Shown piece by piece: positions 1-8,828 of a DNA stretch of 64,000 nt. Where the stretch lies: contig JALNZT010000025.1 of the NCBI GenBank assembly GCA_023229135.1, forward strand, positions 1-64,000, in the 5' to 3' direction. Each line of letters opens with the position of its first letter. Position 1 is the stretch's first letter. A program made the position numbers and the translations under genes. The notes below the pieces were generated by a model. It ran no database searches. It was not told the DNA's origin and saw only the letters and a list, made by a program, of their open reading frames with translations. This stretch comes from Bacteroidales bacterium. GTDB lineage: Bacteria > Bacteroidota > Bacteroidia > Bacteroidales > F082.

Positions 1-1
1 G

Positions 2-33
2 TTGTTTTTTTTTCATTTTATCACTTACCTTTG
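2..33 (+). promoter_or_regulatory. Bacteroidota-type promoter of acpP
   Basis: A TTG at 2-4 lies 21 bases before TACCTTTG at 26-33, which fits the primary-sigma consensus of Bacteroidota (TTG, 19-21 bases, TAnnTTTG). The acpP ATG follows at 64, leaving a leader of about 25 bases with no Shine-Dalgarno sequence. Confidence 0.65.
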
Positions 34-63
34 CACCCTGTTTAACTAAAAACATTTAGAGTT

Positions 64-300
64 ATGTCAGAAATTAAAGACAAAATCGTATCAATTATCG
101 TTGATAAGCTGGGCGTTGAAGCAGCTGAAGTTACTAACGAAGCCAGCTTCACTAACGACTTGGGCGCTGATTCGCTCGACACTGTTGAGTTGATTATGGA
201 ATTTGAAAAAGAATTCAACATTGCTATCCCTGATGATCAGGCAGAGAAAATTGGTACAGTAGGTGATGCCGTCAAATACATTGAAGAAAACAAAGCCTAA
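64..300 (+). CDS. acpP: Acyl carrier protein
   Basis: Small acidic cytoplasmic carrier of fatty acyl chains during type II fatty acid synthesis. The 78-residue length is typical of the family. The DSLD phosphopantetheine attachment motif is present with Ser37 as the modified residue, followed by the helix II sequence TVELIMEFE that partner enzymes recognise. It is the first gene of a compact run with fabF 12 bases downstream and rnc just after. A strong promoter match sits directly upstream. This order is common in Bacteroidota. Confidence 0.98.
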   Translation: MSEIKDKIVSIIVDKLGVEAAEVTNEASFTNDLGADSLDTVELIMEFEKEFNIAIPDDQAEKIGTVGDAVKYIEENKA

Positions 301-312
301 AATCTCAACTTT

Positions 313-1566
313 ATGGAGCTAAAACGAGTAGTAGTTACTGGTTTGGGTGCTATCACGCCTATTGGTAAAACTGTTCCGGAATACTGGGACAGCTTGCAAA
401 AAGGTGTCAGTGGTGCTGCCGATATTACCCGCTTTGATCACTCCAGGTTTAAGACCCACTTTGCCTGCGAAGTAAAGGACTACGACTGGACGAACTATTT
501 TGACCGCAAAGAAGTGCGCAAGTATGATTTATTTGCGCAGTTTGGTCTGATAGCCGCCGAAGAAGCCATTGCTGATTCAGGGATGAATGCAGAAAACACA
601 GACCTCAATGAGGTCGGTGTTATCTGGTCGTCGGGCATTGGGGGGCTTGCTACTTTCTTTGATGAAGTAGTAGCTTTTGCCAAAGGAGACGGCACACCGC
701 GGTTTAATCCGTTTTTCATACCAAAGATGATTGCCGACATCACAGCCGGTCATATTTCTATCAAACATGGATACCGTGGCCCCAACTTTGCAACGGTTTC
801 TGCCTGTGCCTCTTCAGCTAATGCCCTAATTGACGCATTTAATTACATCAGATTAGGACAAGCTGTGGCCATTATAGCAGGCGGTAGCGAAGCTGCGGTA
901 AACGAGTCAGGTGTTGGTGGCTTTAATGCCATGCACGCCATATCAACCCGAAACGACGATCCTGCAACAGCTTCACGGCCTTTTGATAAAGACCGCGACG
1001 GCTTTGTGATAGGTGAAGGCGGTGGCGGATTGATGCTCGAAGAACTGGAACACGCCAAAAAGCGGGGTGCAAAGATTTATGCCGAATTCGTCGGCGGTGG
1101 CCTTTCGGGTGATGCTAATCATATGACATCACCGCATCCGGAAGGACTCGGAGCTATGCTCAGCATGCAACGCGCCCTGAAAGATGCCGGAATGAAACCC
1201 GAGGATGTTGACCATGTTAATACCCACGGAACTTCAACCCCTTTGGGTGATATCTCTGAACCTAAAGCGATTGTTAGTCTTTTTGGTGATCACGCTTATA
1301 AGTTGAGTATCAACTCAACGAAATCAATGACAGGACATCTGCTTGGTGGTGCCGGCGTTATCGAAGCTATTGCAACGATACTGGCCGTGCAAAACGACCT
1401 GGTGCCCCCTACCATCAATCATTTTACCGATGACCCGGAAATTGATAACAGGCTTGATTTTACCTATGGTGAAGCACGCCAAAGAATCATTAATGTTGCA
1501 TTAAGCAACACATTTGGATTTGGCGGACACAATGCTTCCATGATTTTAAAAAAATATGTCCCGTAA
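313..1566 (+). CDS. fabF: 3-oxoacyl-[acyl-carrier-protein] synthase II
   Basis: Condensing enzyme that elongates acyl-ACP with malonyl-ACP in fatty acid synthesis. The 417-residue length matches KAS II. The Cys-His-His triad of the thiolase fold is visible: Cys165 in VSACASSAN, His305 in NTHGTSTP and His342 in MTGHLLGG, with the conserved Lys337 before the last one. The C-terminal FGFGGHNAS loop is typical. It follows acpP at 12 bases and probably shares its transcript. Confidence 0.98.
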   Translation: MELKRVVVTGLGAITPIGKTVPEYWDSLQKGVSGAADITRFDHSRFKTHFACEVKDYDWTNYFDRKEVRKYDLFAQFGLIAAEEAIADSGMNAENTDLNEVGVIWSSGIGGLATFFDEVVAFAKGDGTPRFNPFFIPKMIADITAGHISIKHGYRGPNFATVSACASSANALIDAFNYIRLGQAVAIIAGGSEAAVNESGVGGFNAMHAISTRNDDPATASRPFDKDRDGFVIGEGGGGLMLEELEHAKKRGAKIYAEFVGGGLSGDANHMTSPHPEGLGAMLSMQRALKDAGMKPEDVDHVNTHGTSTPLGDISEPKAIVSLFGDHAYKLSINSTKSMTGHLLGGAGVIEAIATILAVQNDLVPPTINHFTDDPEIDNRLDFTYGEARQRIINVALSNTFGFGGHNASMILKKYVP

Positions 1567-1576
1567 TTAGTGCATT

Positions 1577-2320
1577 TTGTTACTCACAGACACCGTTAAG
1601 GCACTCTTTTCTTCGGATAAAGAATTATCGCAATCCTTAAAAAATATTTTCGGGTTTTATCCCGGAAATATTTTTTTATATCAGCTCGCCTTTAAACATA
1701 AATCAGCATCCGATGAAGTCATCAATGGCTATAAGCTGAGCAATGAAAGGCTCGAATACCTCGGCGATGCTATACTTGGAGCCGTCGTAGCTGATTTTCT
1801 TTTCAAAAAATTTCCTTACAAAAACGAAGGCTTTCTCACCGAGATGCGCTCAAAAATCGTAAGCCGTGCCTCGCTCAACAAGCTATCTCAAAAACTGGGG
1901 CTCGACAAACTGGTGAATTATTCCACCGATGGCCGAGCCAAGTTTCGCTCGGTGAATGGTGATGCCTTTGAGGCTTTTATCGGAGCACTATACCTGGATA
2001 AAGGTTTTGGATTTACAGCAAAAATAATCATCAGCAGAATTATCGAACTGCATATTGATATGGAGTTGCTGGAAAAAGTGGACGTAAACTTCAAAAGCAA
2101 ACTCATTGAGTGGGTGCAGAAAGAAAAGCGCGAAATCAACTTCAATATGAAAGGCGAAGTGGGCGAAGGCTACGATAAGATGTACCTCGTAGAAGTTATT
2201 ATCGATGAAGAGGCATACGCATCAGCCAAAGATTTTTCCATTAAAGGAGCCGAACAACTGGCCGCCGAACGCACCTGGAACAACCTACTCGAAAATGGAC
2301 TGGCCAGTCAATTAGCCTAA
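1577..2320 (+). CDS. rnc: Ribonuclease III
   Basis: Double-strand-specific endoribonuclease for rRNA processing and mRNA turnover. The signature NERLEYLGD occupies residues 56-64 with catalytic Glu60 and Asp64; Asp129 and Glu132 supply the second metal-binding pair. A dsRNA-binding domain follows at about residues 172-243. The start must be non-ATG: an in-frame TAG at 1568-1570 closes the frame and the first plausible codon is TTG at 1577. The gene starts 10 bases after fabF, so it is probably co-transcribed. Its 247 residues are slightly longer than the E. coli enzyme, mainly at the N-terminus. Confidence 0.96.
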   Translation: MLLTDTVKALFSSDKELSQSLKNIFGFYPGNIFLYQLAFKHKSASDEVINGYKLSNERLEYLGDAILGAVVADFLFKKFPYKNEGFLTEMRSKIVSRASLNKLSQKLGLDKLVNYSTDGRAKFRSVNGDAFEAFIGALYLDKGFGFTAKIIISRIIELHIDMELLEKVDVNFKSKLIEWVQKEKREINFNMKGEVGEGYDKMYLVEVIIDEEAYASAKDFSIKGAEQLAAERTWNNLLENGLASQLA

Positions 2321-2411
2321 AAAAAGTCGTAAAGTATTCTGCTGGTGGCCTTTCATAAAATATCTTCTCCTAAATTTCGCTTTTTTAACTGACAATACTA
2401 TGCAATTCTGC

Positions 2412-2419
2412 TAACTTTG
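2412..2419 (+). promoter_or_regulatory. Probable -7 element (TAACTTTG)
   Basis: TAACTTTG matches TAnnTTTG and lies 16 bases before the ATG at 2436. No clear TTG is seen at the usual distance upstream, so the match is partial. Confidence 0.4.
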
Positions 2420-2435
2420 TGGAAAATCATTACCT

Positions 2436-2915
2436 ATGTGTCCGCGCAAAAATACGCTAAAGCCAGTTCCTTTTATTGACGTCAATATTATCGGGATAAC
2501 GACTACTATGCCCGATTATAAGCTGGCCTGGAACATCAATACCAAGCTTAATATTAACCTGGTGAAGCGAAAAGATATAGTGCCGGAGGGCTTGAACGGA
2601 GAATTTGCTTATGCTTATTACCTGTATGACGAGGGTGAGAACAGCAATGTTTACAACCTGGTTTCTATCAACGACAAAGGCGCGCTCTGGCTGAAGCTTC
2701 CGGTGAAAACAGACTATTTGCTGATCATCAGAAATAGTATTCACAGCGAAAAACTTACTGATATTTTAAAGACGATTCGCAAAACGGAACAACTCGTTCA
2801 TGCCTTCCTGATAGAGCAGCAACGCATTAAAGGTATTGATCCGCTGCTCGAACAAATTGAGCTGCACGAAATGGAATTGATGAAAAACATTAACAAACGG
2901 CTGTCACGCAAATAA
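2436..2915 (+). CDS. IPExxxVDY family protein
   Basis: Conserved Bacteroidota protein of unknown function that usually sits between rnc and pyk, as here. The 159 residues include the family-like core: YKLAWNIN near the start, an acidic middle segment, and LPVKTDYLLIIRN, which corresponds to the name-giving IPExxxVDY segment although the first residues differ. The C-terminus is helical and charged. No catalytic motif or membrane segment is visible. The start at 2436 fits the upstream -7 element; an internal ATG before PDYKLAWN is a possible alternative. The assignment rests on position and partial motif similarity. Confidence 0.75.
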   Translation: MCPRKNTLKPVPFIDVNIIGITTTMPDYKLAWNINTKLNINLVKRKDIVPEGLNGEFAYAYYLYDEGENSNVYNLVSINDKGALWLKLPVKTDYLLIIRNSIHSEKLTDILKTIRKTEQLVHAFLIEQQRIKGIDPLLEQIELHEMELMKNINKRLSRK

Positions 2916-2946
2916 ACTGACTGCTGAAATTAAAAGAAATATAGAG

Positions 2947-4371
2947 ATGAAAACTAAAATAGTAGCCACTATAGGGCCTGCCTCTTCCAGCTATGAAACC
3001 TTGAAAACTATGGCCGCTTCCGGGATGGATGTCTGCCGCTTGAATTTCTCACACGGAAATTACGCTGATCATCAAGAGGTTATAAGTAATATTAACCGTT
3101 TAAACCAGGAAACAGGCAATTTCGTAGCCATGTTGGCAGACTTGCAGGGACCAAAAATCCGCCTTGGCGATTTTGAAGAAGAAGCGGTTGTGCTGCAAGC
3201 CGGTGAACGCATCTACTTCGTTTGCGAAGAGGTGCTGGGCAACAAAAGAAGAATCAGCATCCGTTATGATTCCTTCGCCCGCGATGTGAAACCCGGCGAT
3301 CAGGTGCTGGTTGACGACGGAAAAATCACCCTCAAAGTGATCGAAAGCGATGGTATAGGCAGCGTCCTGCTCGAAGCACAAAGCTATGCCCGCCTGCTTC
3401 CACGCAAAGGTGTCAACTTGCCAGATACCATTATCAGCCTGCCTTCACTCACTCCAAAAGACCTTAGCGACCTGCAATTTATGCTCGATAAAAGCGTGCA
3501 ATGGATCGCCCTTTCGTTTGTACGTTCGGCAGTCGATATCAACCACCTGCGCAAAATTATTGACGCCTATCCGGCTAAAGACAAACCCGGTATTATCGCC
3601 AAAATAGAGAAACCACAGGCACTTGAAAATATTGAAGCCATAATTGATGCTGCTGATGGCATTATGATTGCCCGTGGCGATCTGGGTGTGGAAATCCCGA
3701 TGGAGCAGGTGCCTATGATTCAGAAAAAAATTACGACGCTTTGCCAACAAAAGGGAAAACCTGTGATTGTGGCTACCCAGATGATGGAAGCTATGATTAC
3801 CTCCACACGTCCCACCCGGGCCGAGGTGAGCGATGTGGCTAATTCCGTATTGGATGGTGCCGATGCACTGATGCTTAGCGGCGAAACTTCTGTGGGAAAT
3901 TATCCAATAGAAACCGTGCAAACGATGCAGCAAATCATCAACCAGATAGAAGATTACGACGGCATCTATTACCGCCACACCAAACCGAAAAATACTGATA
4001 ATCCACGCTTTGTAAGTGATAGTGTGCTTTTTGCCGCCAGCAATATGGCCCAAAGCACCAGTGCCAAAGCCATTATTCTGGTAACACATTCGGGCTACTC
4101 GGCCGCCAAACTCGCCGCCCATAGGCCTAAGGCGAAGCTTTTTGTCTTCTCGGGAAATGATTTCATCCTCAAAAAGGTAAACTTGCTCTGGGGGGCGAAC
4201 GGCTTTTACGACAACAGCTTGGAAGATACTGACAAGTTGATGGAGCACTTGAATGAGAAACTGAAAAATGCCGGCTTGCTGAAATCCGGCGATGAGATAA
4301 TCCATGTATTAAGTACGCCCGTTTGGAGCCACGGACGAAGCAATACTGTGCGCTTGGGAAGCGTGGAATAG
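2947..4371 (+). CDS. pyk: Pyruvate kinase
   Basis: Final glycolytic step, phosphoenolpyruvate plus ADP to pyruvate plus ATP. The 474 residues cover the complete A, B and C domains. The N-terminal CRLNFSHG gives Arg31, Asn33 and Ser35. The signature around residues 217-250 has catalytic Lys219 and the metal ligands Glu221 and Asp245, with the spacing known from muscle pyruvate kinase. The B domain lies at about 70-165 and the C-terminal domain from about 350. It is 31 bases after the IPExxxVDY gene, so co-transcription is likely. Confidence 0.98.
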   Translation: MKTKIVATIGPASSSYETLKTMAASGMDVCRLNFSHGNYADHQEVISNINRLNQETGNFVAMLADLQGPKIRLGDFEEEAVVLQAGERIYFVCEEVLGNKRRISIRYDSFARDVKPGDQVLVDDGKITLKVIESDGIGSVLLEAQSYARLLPRKGVNLPDTIISLPSLTPKDLSDLQFMLDKSVQWIALSFVRSAVDINHLRKIIDAYPAKDKPGIIAKIEKPQALENIEAIIDAADGIMIARGDLGVEIPMEQVPMIQKKITTLCQQKGKPVIVATQMMEAMITSTRPTRAEVSDVANSVLDGADALMLSGETSVGNYPIETVQTMQQIINQIEDYDGIYYRHTKPKNTDNPRFVSDSVLFAASNMAQSTSAKAIILVTHSGYSAAKLAAHRPKAKLFVFSGNDFILKKVNLLWGANGFYDNSLEDTDKLMEHLNEKLKNAGLLKSGDEIIHVLSTPVWSHGRSNTVRLGSVE

Positions 4372-4379
4372 CTTATTCT

Positions 4380-4411
4380 ACTGGAAATGAGGTTGCAAAA
4401 CCAGTGTTTTT
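4380..4411 (+). terminator. Possible weak terminator after pyk
   Basis: A short inverted repeat ACTGG...CCAGT (4380-4384 and 4401-4405) is followed by GTTTTT, 9 bases after the pyk stop. The stem is only 5 bp, so this is a weak call. Confidence 0.3.
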
Positions 4412-4692
4412 GCGCCCACTTCAATGTCGTGGTTTACTAATATCCGGCAGTCCAGATTAAGTTATTTCTGGCTATCTAATCAACGTTTTACAGTCGATAT
4501 GTATGTTTAAAAATCAGCAATCAAATTGCATATAACTTTACATCGTCCGCAGCACAAGAACTTTTCAACCTTCAGAATAAAACAACAAATTCAATCCTGA
4601 TTTGTTATTTATTACTTGTGATAAGCTACGTGTTCTGCATTTCAACGAATACTGCCATATCTCAAAAAACCTGTTAAACTTTTCATTTGCAC
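4412..4692. other. Intergenic region without recognised features
   Basis: AT-rich spacer between pyk and the MFS gene. No convincing ORF, RNA or repeat was seen on either strand. A loose -7-like TAACTTTA lies more than 140 bases before the next start codon and is not strong enough to call. Confidence 0.5.
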
Positions 4693-5853
4693 ATGAAGCA
4701 ACTTTCCAATTCTGTTTTATACCTGATGAGTGTCTCATCAGGCCTTATCGTAGCAAACCTCTACTATAATCAACCACTGTTGAATCAAATCGCACTTAGT
4801 TTTAAAGTTACCGAATCGGCAGTAAGTCATGTGGCACTTTCAACGCAGTTGGGCTATGCTGCCGGCCTGCTGTTTATCATTCCGCTGGGCGATAAAATCT
4901 CCAATAAAACAATTCTAAAATTCGACTTCCTCTTGATGGTACTCTCCCTACTCGCTGCTGCCGCTTCGGGTACTTTAGCATTGCTTATAGCGAGTAGTTT
5001 TTTTGTCGGCTTTTCGTCGGCACTGCCACAGTTATTTGTGCCTATGGCAGCACAACTTTCTGACAACAAAGGCCGAGGACGAGCCATTGGTATTGTGATG
5101 AGCGGTTTACTGATCGGAATACTTGGAAGCCGCGTGGTGAGCGGTTTCGTTGGCGAACAGTTTGGCTGGCGATCCATGTATTATGCGGCGGCGGCTTTGA
5201 TGGTTTTATTATTTGTACTGCTACAAATAAAACTCCCGGTAATAAAGCCGAAATACAGCGGAAGCTACCTGAGTTTATTACGGTCTATCGCGTTTTATTT
5301 CAAAACAGAGCCTTCGGTTAGGCTTGCTGCGCTGCGAGGTGGTCTTGCTTTTGCAGGCTTGAGTGCTTTTTGGACTACCCTGGTTTTTTTGATGGAAGAC
5401 TCTTTTGGCTACGGAAGCGGTATTACGGGTGCTTTTGGTATATTGGGTATGGCCGGAGCTTTGGCTGCTATTATTGTTGGCAAGCTCAACGATAAATTCA
5501 GCAAGCATAAAATCATTTTGTATTCGGTTATCGTGATGGTAGTCTCCTGGCTTGTTTTCCTGTTTTCAGCACATTCTATTATTGGTTTAGTCATAGGTAT
5601 AATTGCCGTAGATATGGGTTTGCAGGCCTTGCACATCACCAATCAGAATATTATTTTCTCAAAAAATCCAGAAGCACGTAACCGTGTAAATACAATTTAT
5701 ATGGTTGGATTCTTTATCGGCGGTGCTTTCGGAACGACTATGGGAGCTGTGGCCTGGACTAATTTCGGTTGGACAGGCGTTTCAGTTTTAGGTCTGGTAT
5801 TGTCAATAAGTATTGCAATTGTACATCTGATTTTCAGAAAGAAAACCGTGTAA
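4693..5853 (+). CDS. MFS transporter, drug-exporter-like
   Basis: Inner-membrane major facilitator with about 12 hydrophobic segments over 386 residues. The N-terminal NLYYNQPLLNQIA and the loop RGRAIGIVMSG after helix 4 resemble small-molecule and multidrug exporters; the substrate cannot be read from the sequence. The ATG at 4693 is preferred over the TTG two codons earlier. It is monocistronic, bounded by a spacer upstream and a bidirectional terminator downstream. Confidence 0.88.
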   Translation: MKQLSNSVLYLMSVSSGLIVANLYYNQPLLNQIALSFKVTESAVSHVALSTQLGYAAGLLFIIPLGDKISNKTILKFDFLLMVLSLLAAAASGTLALLIASSFFVGFSSALPQLFVPMAAQLSDNKGRGRAIGIVMSGLLIGILGSRVVSGFVGEQFGWRSMYYAAAALMVLLFVLLQIKLPVIKPKYSGSYLSLLRSIAFYFKTEPSVRLAALRGGLAFAGLSAFWTTLVFLMEDSFGYGSGITGAFGILGMAGALAAIIVGKLNDKFSKHKIILYSVIVMVVSWLVFLFSAHSIIGLVIGIIAVDMGLQALHITNQNIIFSKNPEARNRVNTIYMVGFFIGGAFGTTMGAVAWTNFGWTGVSVLGLVLSISIAIVHLIFRKKTV

Positions 5854-5950
5854 ACTAATTGTTAAAATCCAGTGTTTTTTCTTCATCAGGATAGCAAAGT
5901 TCAACTTTATAAACACTGTTTATACAGCATTTAATCACCCTTTTAGAACA

Positions 5951-5980
5951 AAAAAAACCGGGCTAAAAACTTAACCCGGA
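5951..5980. terminator. Bidirectional hairpin terminator
   Basis: CCGGGCTAA at 5958-5966 pairs, with one mismatch, with TTAACCCGG at 5971-5979. A run of A on the left becomes a U-run for minus-strand transcripts. It separates the converging MFS gene and the pseudouridine synthase gene. Confidence 0.75.
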
Positions 5981-6045
5981 TTTGTATATCATTGGCTTTT
6001 AGAAGCCTGTAAATTGTTTAGCAGCAATATGCAAGCAACAAGGAT

Positions 6046-7479
6046 TTATTTTATCATACGCAGCATGGCCAATTCTGTTTCGCTTAGGTGGCGCCAGCGG
6101 CCGCGGGGAAGGTTTACTTTTGTGAGGCTGGCGAATACTACACGATCAAGTTTGACTACTTCGTAGCCTAAACTTTCAAAGATGCGTCGCACAATCCTGT
6201 TTTTGCCAGAGTGTATCTCCAGACCCACTTCTTTTTTTGAATCCTCATCAGATACCCACGAAATACCTTCTACTTTCACAGGGCCATCTTCCAGCTCAAG
6301 GCCGTTGGCAATGGCGATCATATCGTTCTTGGTAAGTGCTTTATCGAGGGTAACATGGTAGAGTTTTTTTACGCCATGACTTGGATGGGTGAGCTTTTTG
6401 GCCAGCTCACCATCGTTGGTCAACAGCAACAGGCCGAGGGTGTTACGGTCCAGGCGACCTACAGGATAAATACGTTCGTCGCAGGCATTGGCCACCAACT
6501 CCATCACTGTGCGCCTTTTTTGCGGATCATCCGATGTAGTAATAAAACCTTTGGGCTTGTTGAGCAAAACATAACGCAATGTCTCACGTTTCAAGGTTTG
6601 GCCACCGTAATTAACTTTGTCCTTACGGTTTACCTTAGTTCCCAATTGTGTAACAACCTCGCCGTTTACGCTTACTACGCCGGCTTCGATTAGTTTGTCA
6701 GCTTCGCGGCGTGAGCACACACCCGAGTCAGCCAGGTATTTATTGAGCCGGATCATCCCGTCGCCGGTTTTTTCGGCGGCCTGCTGATTGGCTGATTTAC
6801 CTCTGTAATTGCGGTGCCTCTCTTCTTTTTCAGGATAGGAAGGCTTGCCGGCATAAGGTTTTTTGCTTGCGCCGCTGCGGTATCCTGAATCGGACTGCTG
6901 CCTGCCGTCGCGTTTTACAAATAGCTTTTTCGGGTTATCAGAAGAGCCTCTTTCGCGTGGCGGATAACTTCTTCTTTCTCCGCCTGATGCGTCATCGCGA
7001 CGTGGCTTAAACGGTCTGTCGCCTCCTCCACCTTCATCGCGGCGGCGTGAACTGTAAGGCCTGTCGCCTCTTGATGCGTCATCACGACGTGGTGTGAAGG
7101 TTCTTTCTCCGCCTGATGCGTCATCACGACGTGGCTTAAATGGTCTGTCGCCTCCTCCACCTTCATCTCGGCGGCGTGAACTGTAAGGCCTGTCGCCTCT
7201 TGATGCGTCATCACGACGTGGTGTGAAGGTTCTTTCTCCGCCTGATGCGTCATCACGACGTGGCTTAAATGATTGTCTATCACCTCCTGTGGCGTCATCG
7301 CGACGGCGGGAACTAAATGATTTTTCGCTGCCCGAGTCATAGCGTCTTTCGCTATCAGCTCTGCGAAACGGAGGTTTCTCTCCGGCATTTTTAAAAGGCT
7401 TCTTAGCGGCATCCCGTCCTTTTTCTGACTGATCTTCTTGGATGCGAGGCCGTTTGCCTGACTGATCTTTTTGATTCAT
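6046..7479 (-). CDS. rluB: RluB/RsuA-family pseudouridine synthase with disordered N-terminal extension
   Basis: Converts a uridine of rRNA to pseudouridine. The catalytic half has an S4 RNA-binding domain starting at MIRLNKYLADSGVCSR and the RsuA-type motif GRLDRNTLGLLLLTNDGELA with catalytic Asp344 (counted from the chosen ATG). About 240 residues before it are Arg/Ser/Asp/Gly-rich and low-complexity, including two copies of a 43-residue unit (residues 76-118 and 119-161) and part of a third. The start at 7479 is chosen over an upstream in-frame ATG at 7602 because a near-perfect promoter lies between them at 7499-7528. Basic disordered tails occur on several Bacteroidota members; a role in RNA binding is inferred. 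Confidence 0.9.
   Translation of the reverse strand: MNQKDQSGKRPRIQEDQSEKGRDAAKKPFKNAGEKPPFRRADSERRYDSGSEKSFSSRRRDDATGGDRQSFKPRRDDASGGERTFTPRRDDASRGDRPYSSRRRDEGGGGDRPFKPRRDDASGGERTFTPRRDDASRGDRPYSSRRRDEGGGGDRPFKPRRDDASGGERRSYPPRERGSSDNPKKLFVKRDGRQQSDSGYRSGASKKPYAGKPSYPEKEERHRNYRGKSANQQAAEKTGDGMIRLNKYLADSGVCSRREADKLIEAGVVSVNGEVVTQLGTKVNRKDKVNYGGQTLKRETLRYVLLNKPKGFITTSDDPQKRRTVMELVANACDERIYPVGRLDRNTLGLLLLTNDGELAKKLTHPSHGVKKLYHVTLDKALTKNDMIAIANGLELEDGPVKVEGISWVSDEDSKKEVGLEIHSGKNRIVRRIFESLGYEVVKLDRVVFASLTKVNLPRGRWRHLSETELAMLRMIK
6997..7254 (-). repeat. In-frame 129-bp tandem repeat inside rluB
   Basis: Two adjacent 129-bp units encode the 43-residue block beginning DDASGGERTF and ending RPFKPRR, and a partial third unit follows. 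The units are almost identical at the DNA level, so copy number could change by slippage or recombination without breaking the frame. Confidence 0.85.
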
Positions 7480-7498
7480 TTCCAGTATTTTTGGGCGG

Positions 7499-7528
7499 CA
7501 AAGATAGTCTGAATTCACGACATAGCAA
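7499..7528 (-). promoter_or_regulatory. Promoter of the pseudouridine synthase gene
   Basis: On the minus strand TTG (7528-7526) is followed after 19 bases by TATCTTTG (7506-7499), a full match to the Bacteroidota consensus. The ATG at 7479 lies 19 bases further on. This placement argues that translation begins at 7479. Confidence 0.7.
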
Positions 7529-7676
7529 GTTGTTCTCAATTGAACAAAAACAGCTGGTTTTCCTAAACCACTCAAAGCATCGCCAGTTTCGCACGCACTC
7601 ATAAGAACTATTTTTAAGCCTAAATTTGCTTTAAATACATTACTGTCGTAAATTAGTGGGCTAATTCAAATTCTGC

Positions 7677-7684
7677 TATGTTTG
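7677..7684 (+). promoter_or_regulatory. Probable -7 element (TATGTTTG) of the Usp gene
   Basis: TATGTTTG matches TAnnTTTG and lies 19 bases before the ATG at 7704. No clear TTG is seen 19-21 bases upstream, only TTAG. Confidence 0.45.
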
Positions 7685-7703
7685 AACAACCAATACCTGT
7701 ATT

Positions 7704-8819
7704 ATGAAAGAACCTGAATTTATCACCATTGGTAATTACACCTATTCGCGGGCGCTGCTAATCAAAGTACGGCTCGAAGCTACCGGAATCCCTTGTATGC
7801 TGGGCGATAGTCACGGTGCATCCAATGAAGTAGCGCTGCGCATCAACGAGTCGGATCTGGCCGAAGCGCGCCAAATTATCGACGAAATGGCCGGAGCTTC
7901 CGGCGCGCAAAAGGAAGCTACTATAAAGCTTCTGCGCAGTGTACGTCGCATCCTGGTGCCTGTCGATTTCTCGGAGGAGAGCGAAAAAGCGGCACGTTAC
8001 GCATTGATGCTCGCAGCCTATATGAAAGCCGATATCCGGCTGATGCACGCCTGGTTTCCGGTTCCTGCCGAGCATTTTGCCTGGGGCGAAATGTATGCGA
8101 TGCAGTCAGACATTGAGGCGCAAATGAGAGCTGCAGAAGCCGAGGCGACCGAAAAACTTAGCTTTTTGCAAAGCACGCTAAAACGGCAAATAAAACAACA
8201 AAAGATACGTGGTGTTGACGTGGATTTCGACTTACTGCGTGGCAATCCTTCTGATGCCATTTCTGCCGTGGCGCACCACTACAAGCCCGGCCTTATTGTG
8301 ATGGGCACCAAAGGCCGCAACCGCATTCAACGTGGGTTTTTTGGAAGTACCACGCAGCGTGCCATCTCAAAAGGTAAAATTCCGGTGTTGGCTATTCCGC
8401 CTGCTTATACCGAGAAAACCCTCGATAAAACGCAGCGTCTGTTGTATGTTACCAATTTTGACAATACCGACTACGACAGCCTGAGCCGGTTGATGGCTTT
8501 CGTAAGGCCATTTAACACCAAAATCTACTGTCTGCATATCCATAAAACAGGCAGCACCGTGGTTAACGAGACACGTATGCAAAATATGCGCCGCTATTTT
8601 AACGAGCAATATCAACGCTTTGAAATCGAATGTGGCCTGCTGCAAAGCGAGGATGCGCTTGAAGGCATCGAAACATTTATAGCAACAAATAATATTGATG
8701 TGCTGGCTATCACGGCCCGCAAACAAAATCTGCTAGAGCAACTTTTTGATCCCGGCCTCAGCCGGAAATTATTGTTGCGTTCCAGTATTCCGTTGCTGGT
8801 TTTTGGAGGTGTCTCCTGA
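7704..8819 (+). CDS. DUF2007-like domain fused to two universal stress (UspA) domains
   Basis: Cytoplasmic stress-associated nucleotide-binding protein. Residues 1-66 resemble DUF2007 (putative signal-transducing domain): a short fold with an EATGIPCMLGD turn. Residues 79-232 form a Usp domain beginning RRILVPVDFSE and holding the ATP-binding pattern GTKGRNRIQRGFFGST at 201-216. Residues from about 240 to 371 look like a second, degenerate Usp domain without that loop. The DUF2007-Usp-Usp arrangement is less usual than plain tandem Usp. It converges on the histidine kinase gene 9 bases away. Confidence 0.85.
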   Translation: MKEPEFITIGNYTYSRALLIKVRLEATGIPCMLGDSHGASNEVALRINESDLAEARQIIDEMAGASGAQKEATIKLLRSVRRILVPVDFSEESEKAARYALMLAAYMKADIRLMHAWFPVPAEHFAWGEMYAMQSDIEAQMRAAEAEATEKLSFLQSTLKRQIKQQKIRGVDVDFDLLRGNPSDAISAVAHHYKPGLIVMGTKGRNRIQRGFFGSTTQRAISKGKIPVLAIPPAYTEKTLDKTQRLLYVTNFDNTDYDSLSRLMAFVRPFNTKIYCLHIHKTGSTVVNETRMQNMRRYFNEQYQRFEIECGLLQSEDALEGIETFIATNNIDVLAITARKQNLLEQLFDPGLSRKLLLRSSIPLLVFGGVS

Positions 8820-8828
8820 AAATAGTAC

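Noticed and set aside
3445..4305. Long minus-strand ORF (286 codons) opposite pyk
   Set aside because: It lies wholly antisense to a clear pyruvate kinase; its translation is low-complexity and shows no family motif. It is a shadow frame.
4530..4545. Promoter (TAACTTTA) for the MFS gene
   Set aside because: More than 140 bases from the start codon and no TTG partner at proper spacing.
6915..7412. Repetitive His/Val/Thr-rich ORF in another frame of the rluB tail
   Set aside because: The repeats arise from the true reading frame's repeats; the frame has no independent promoter or motif.
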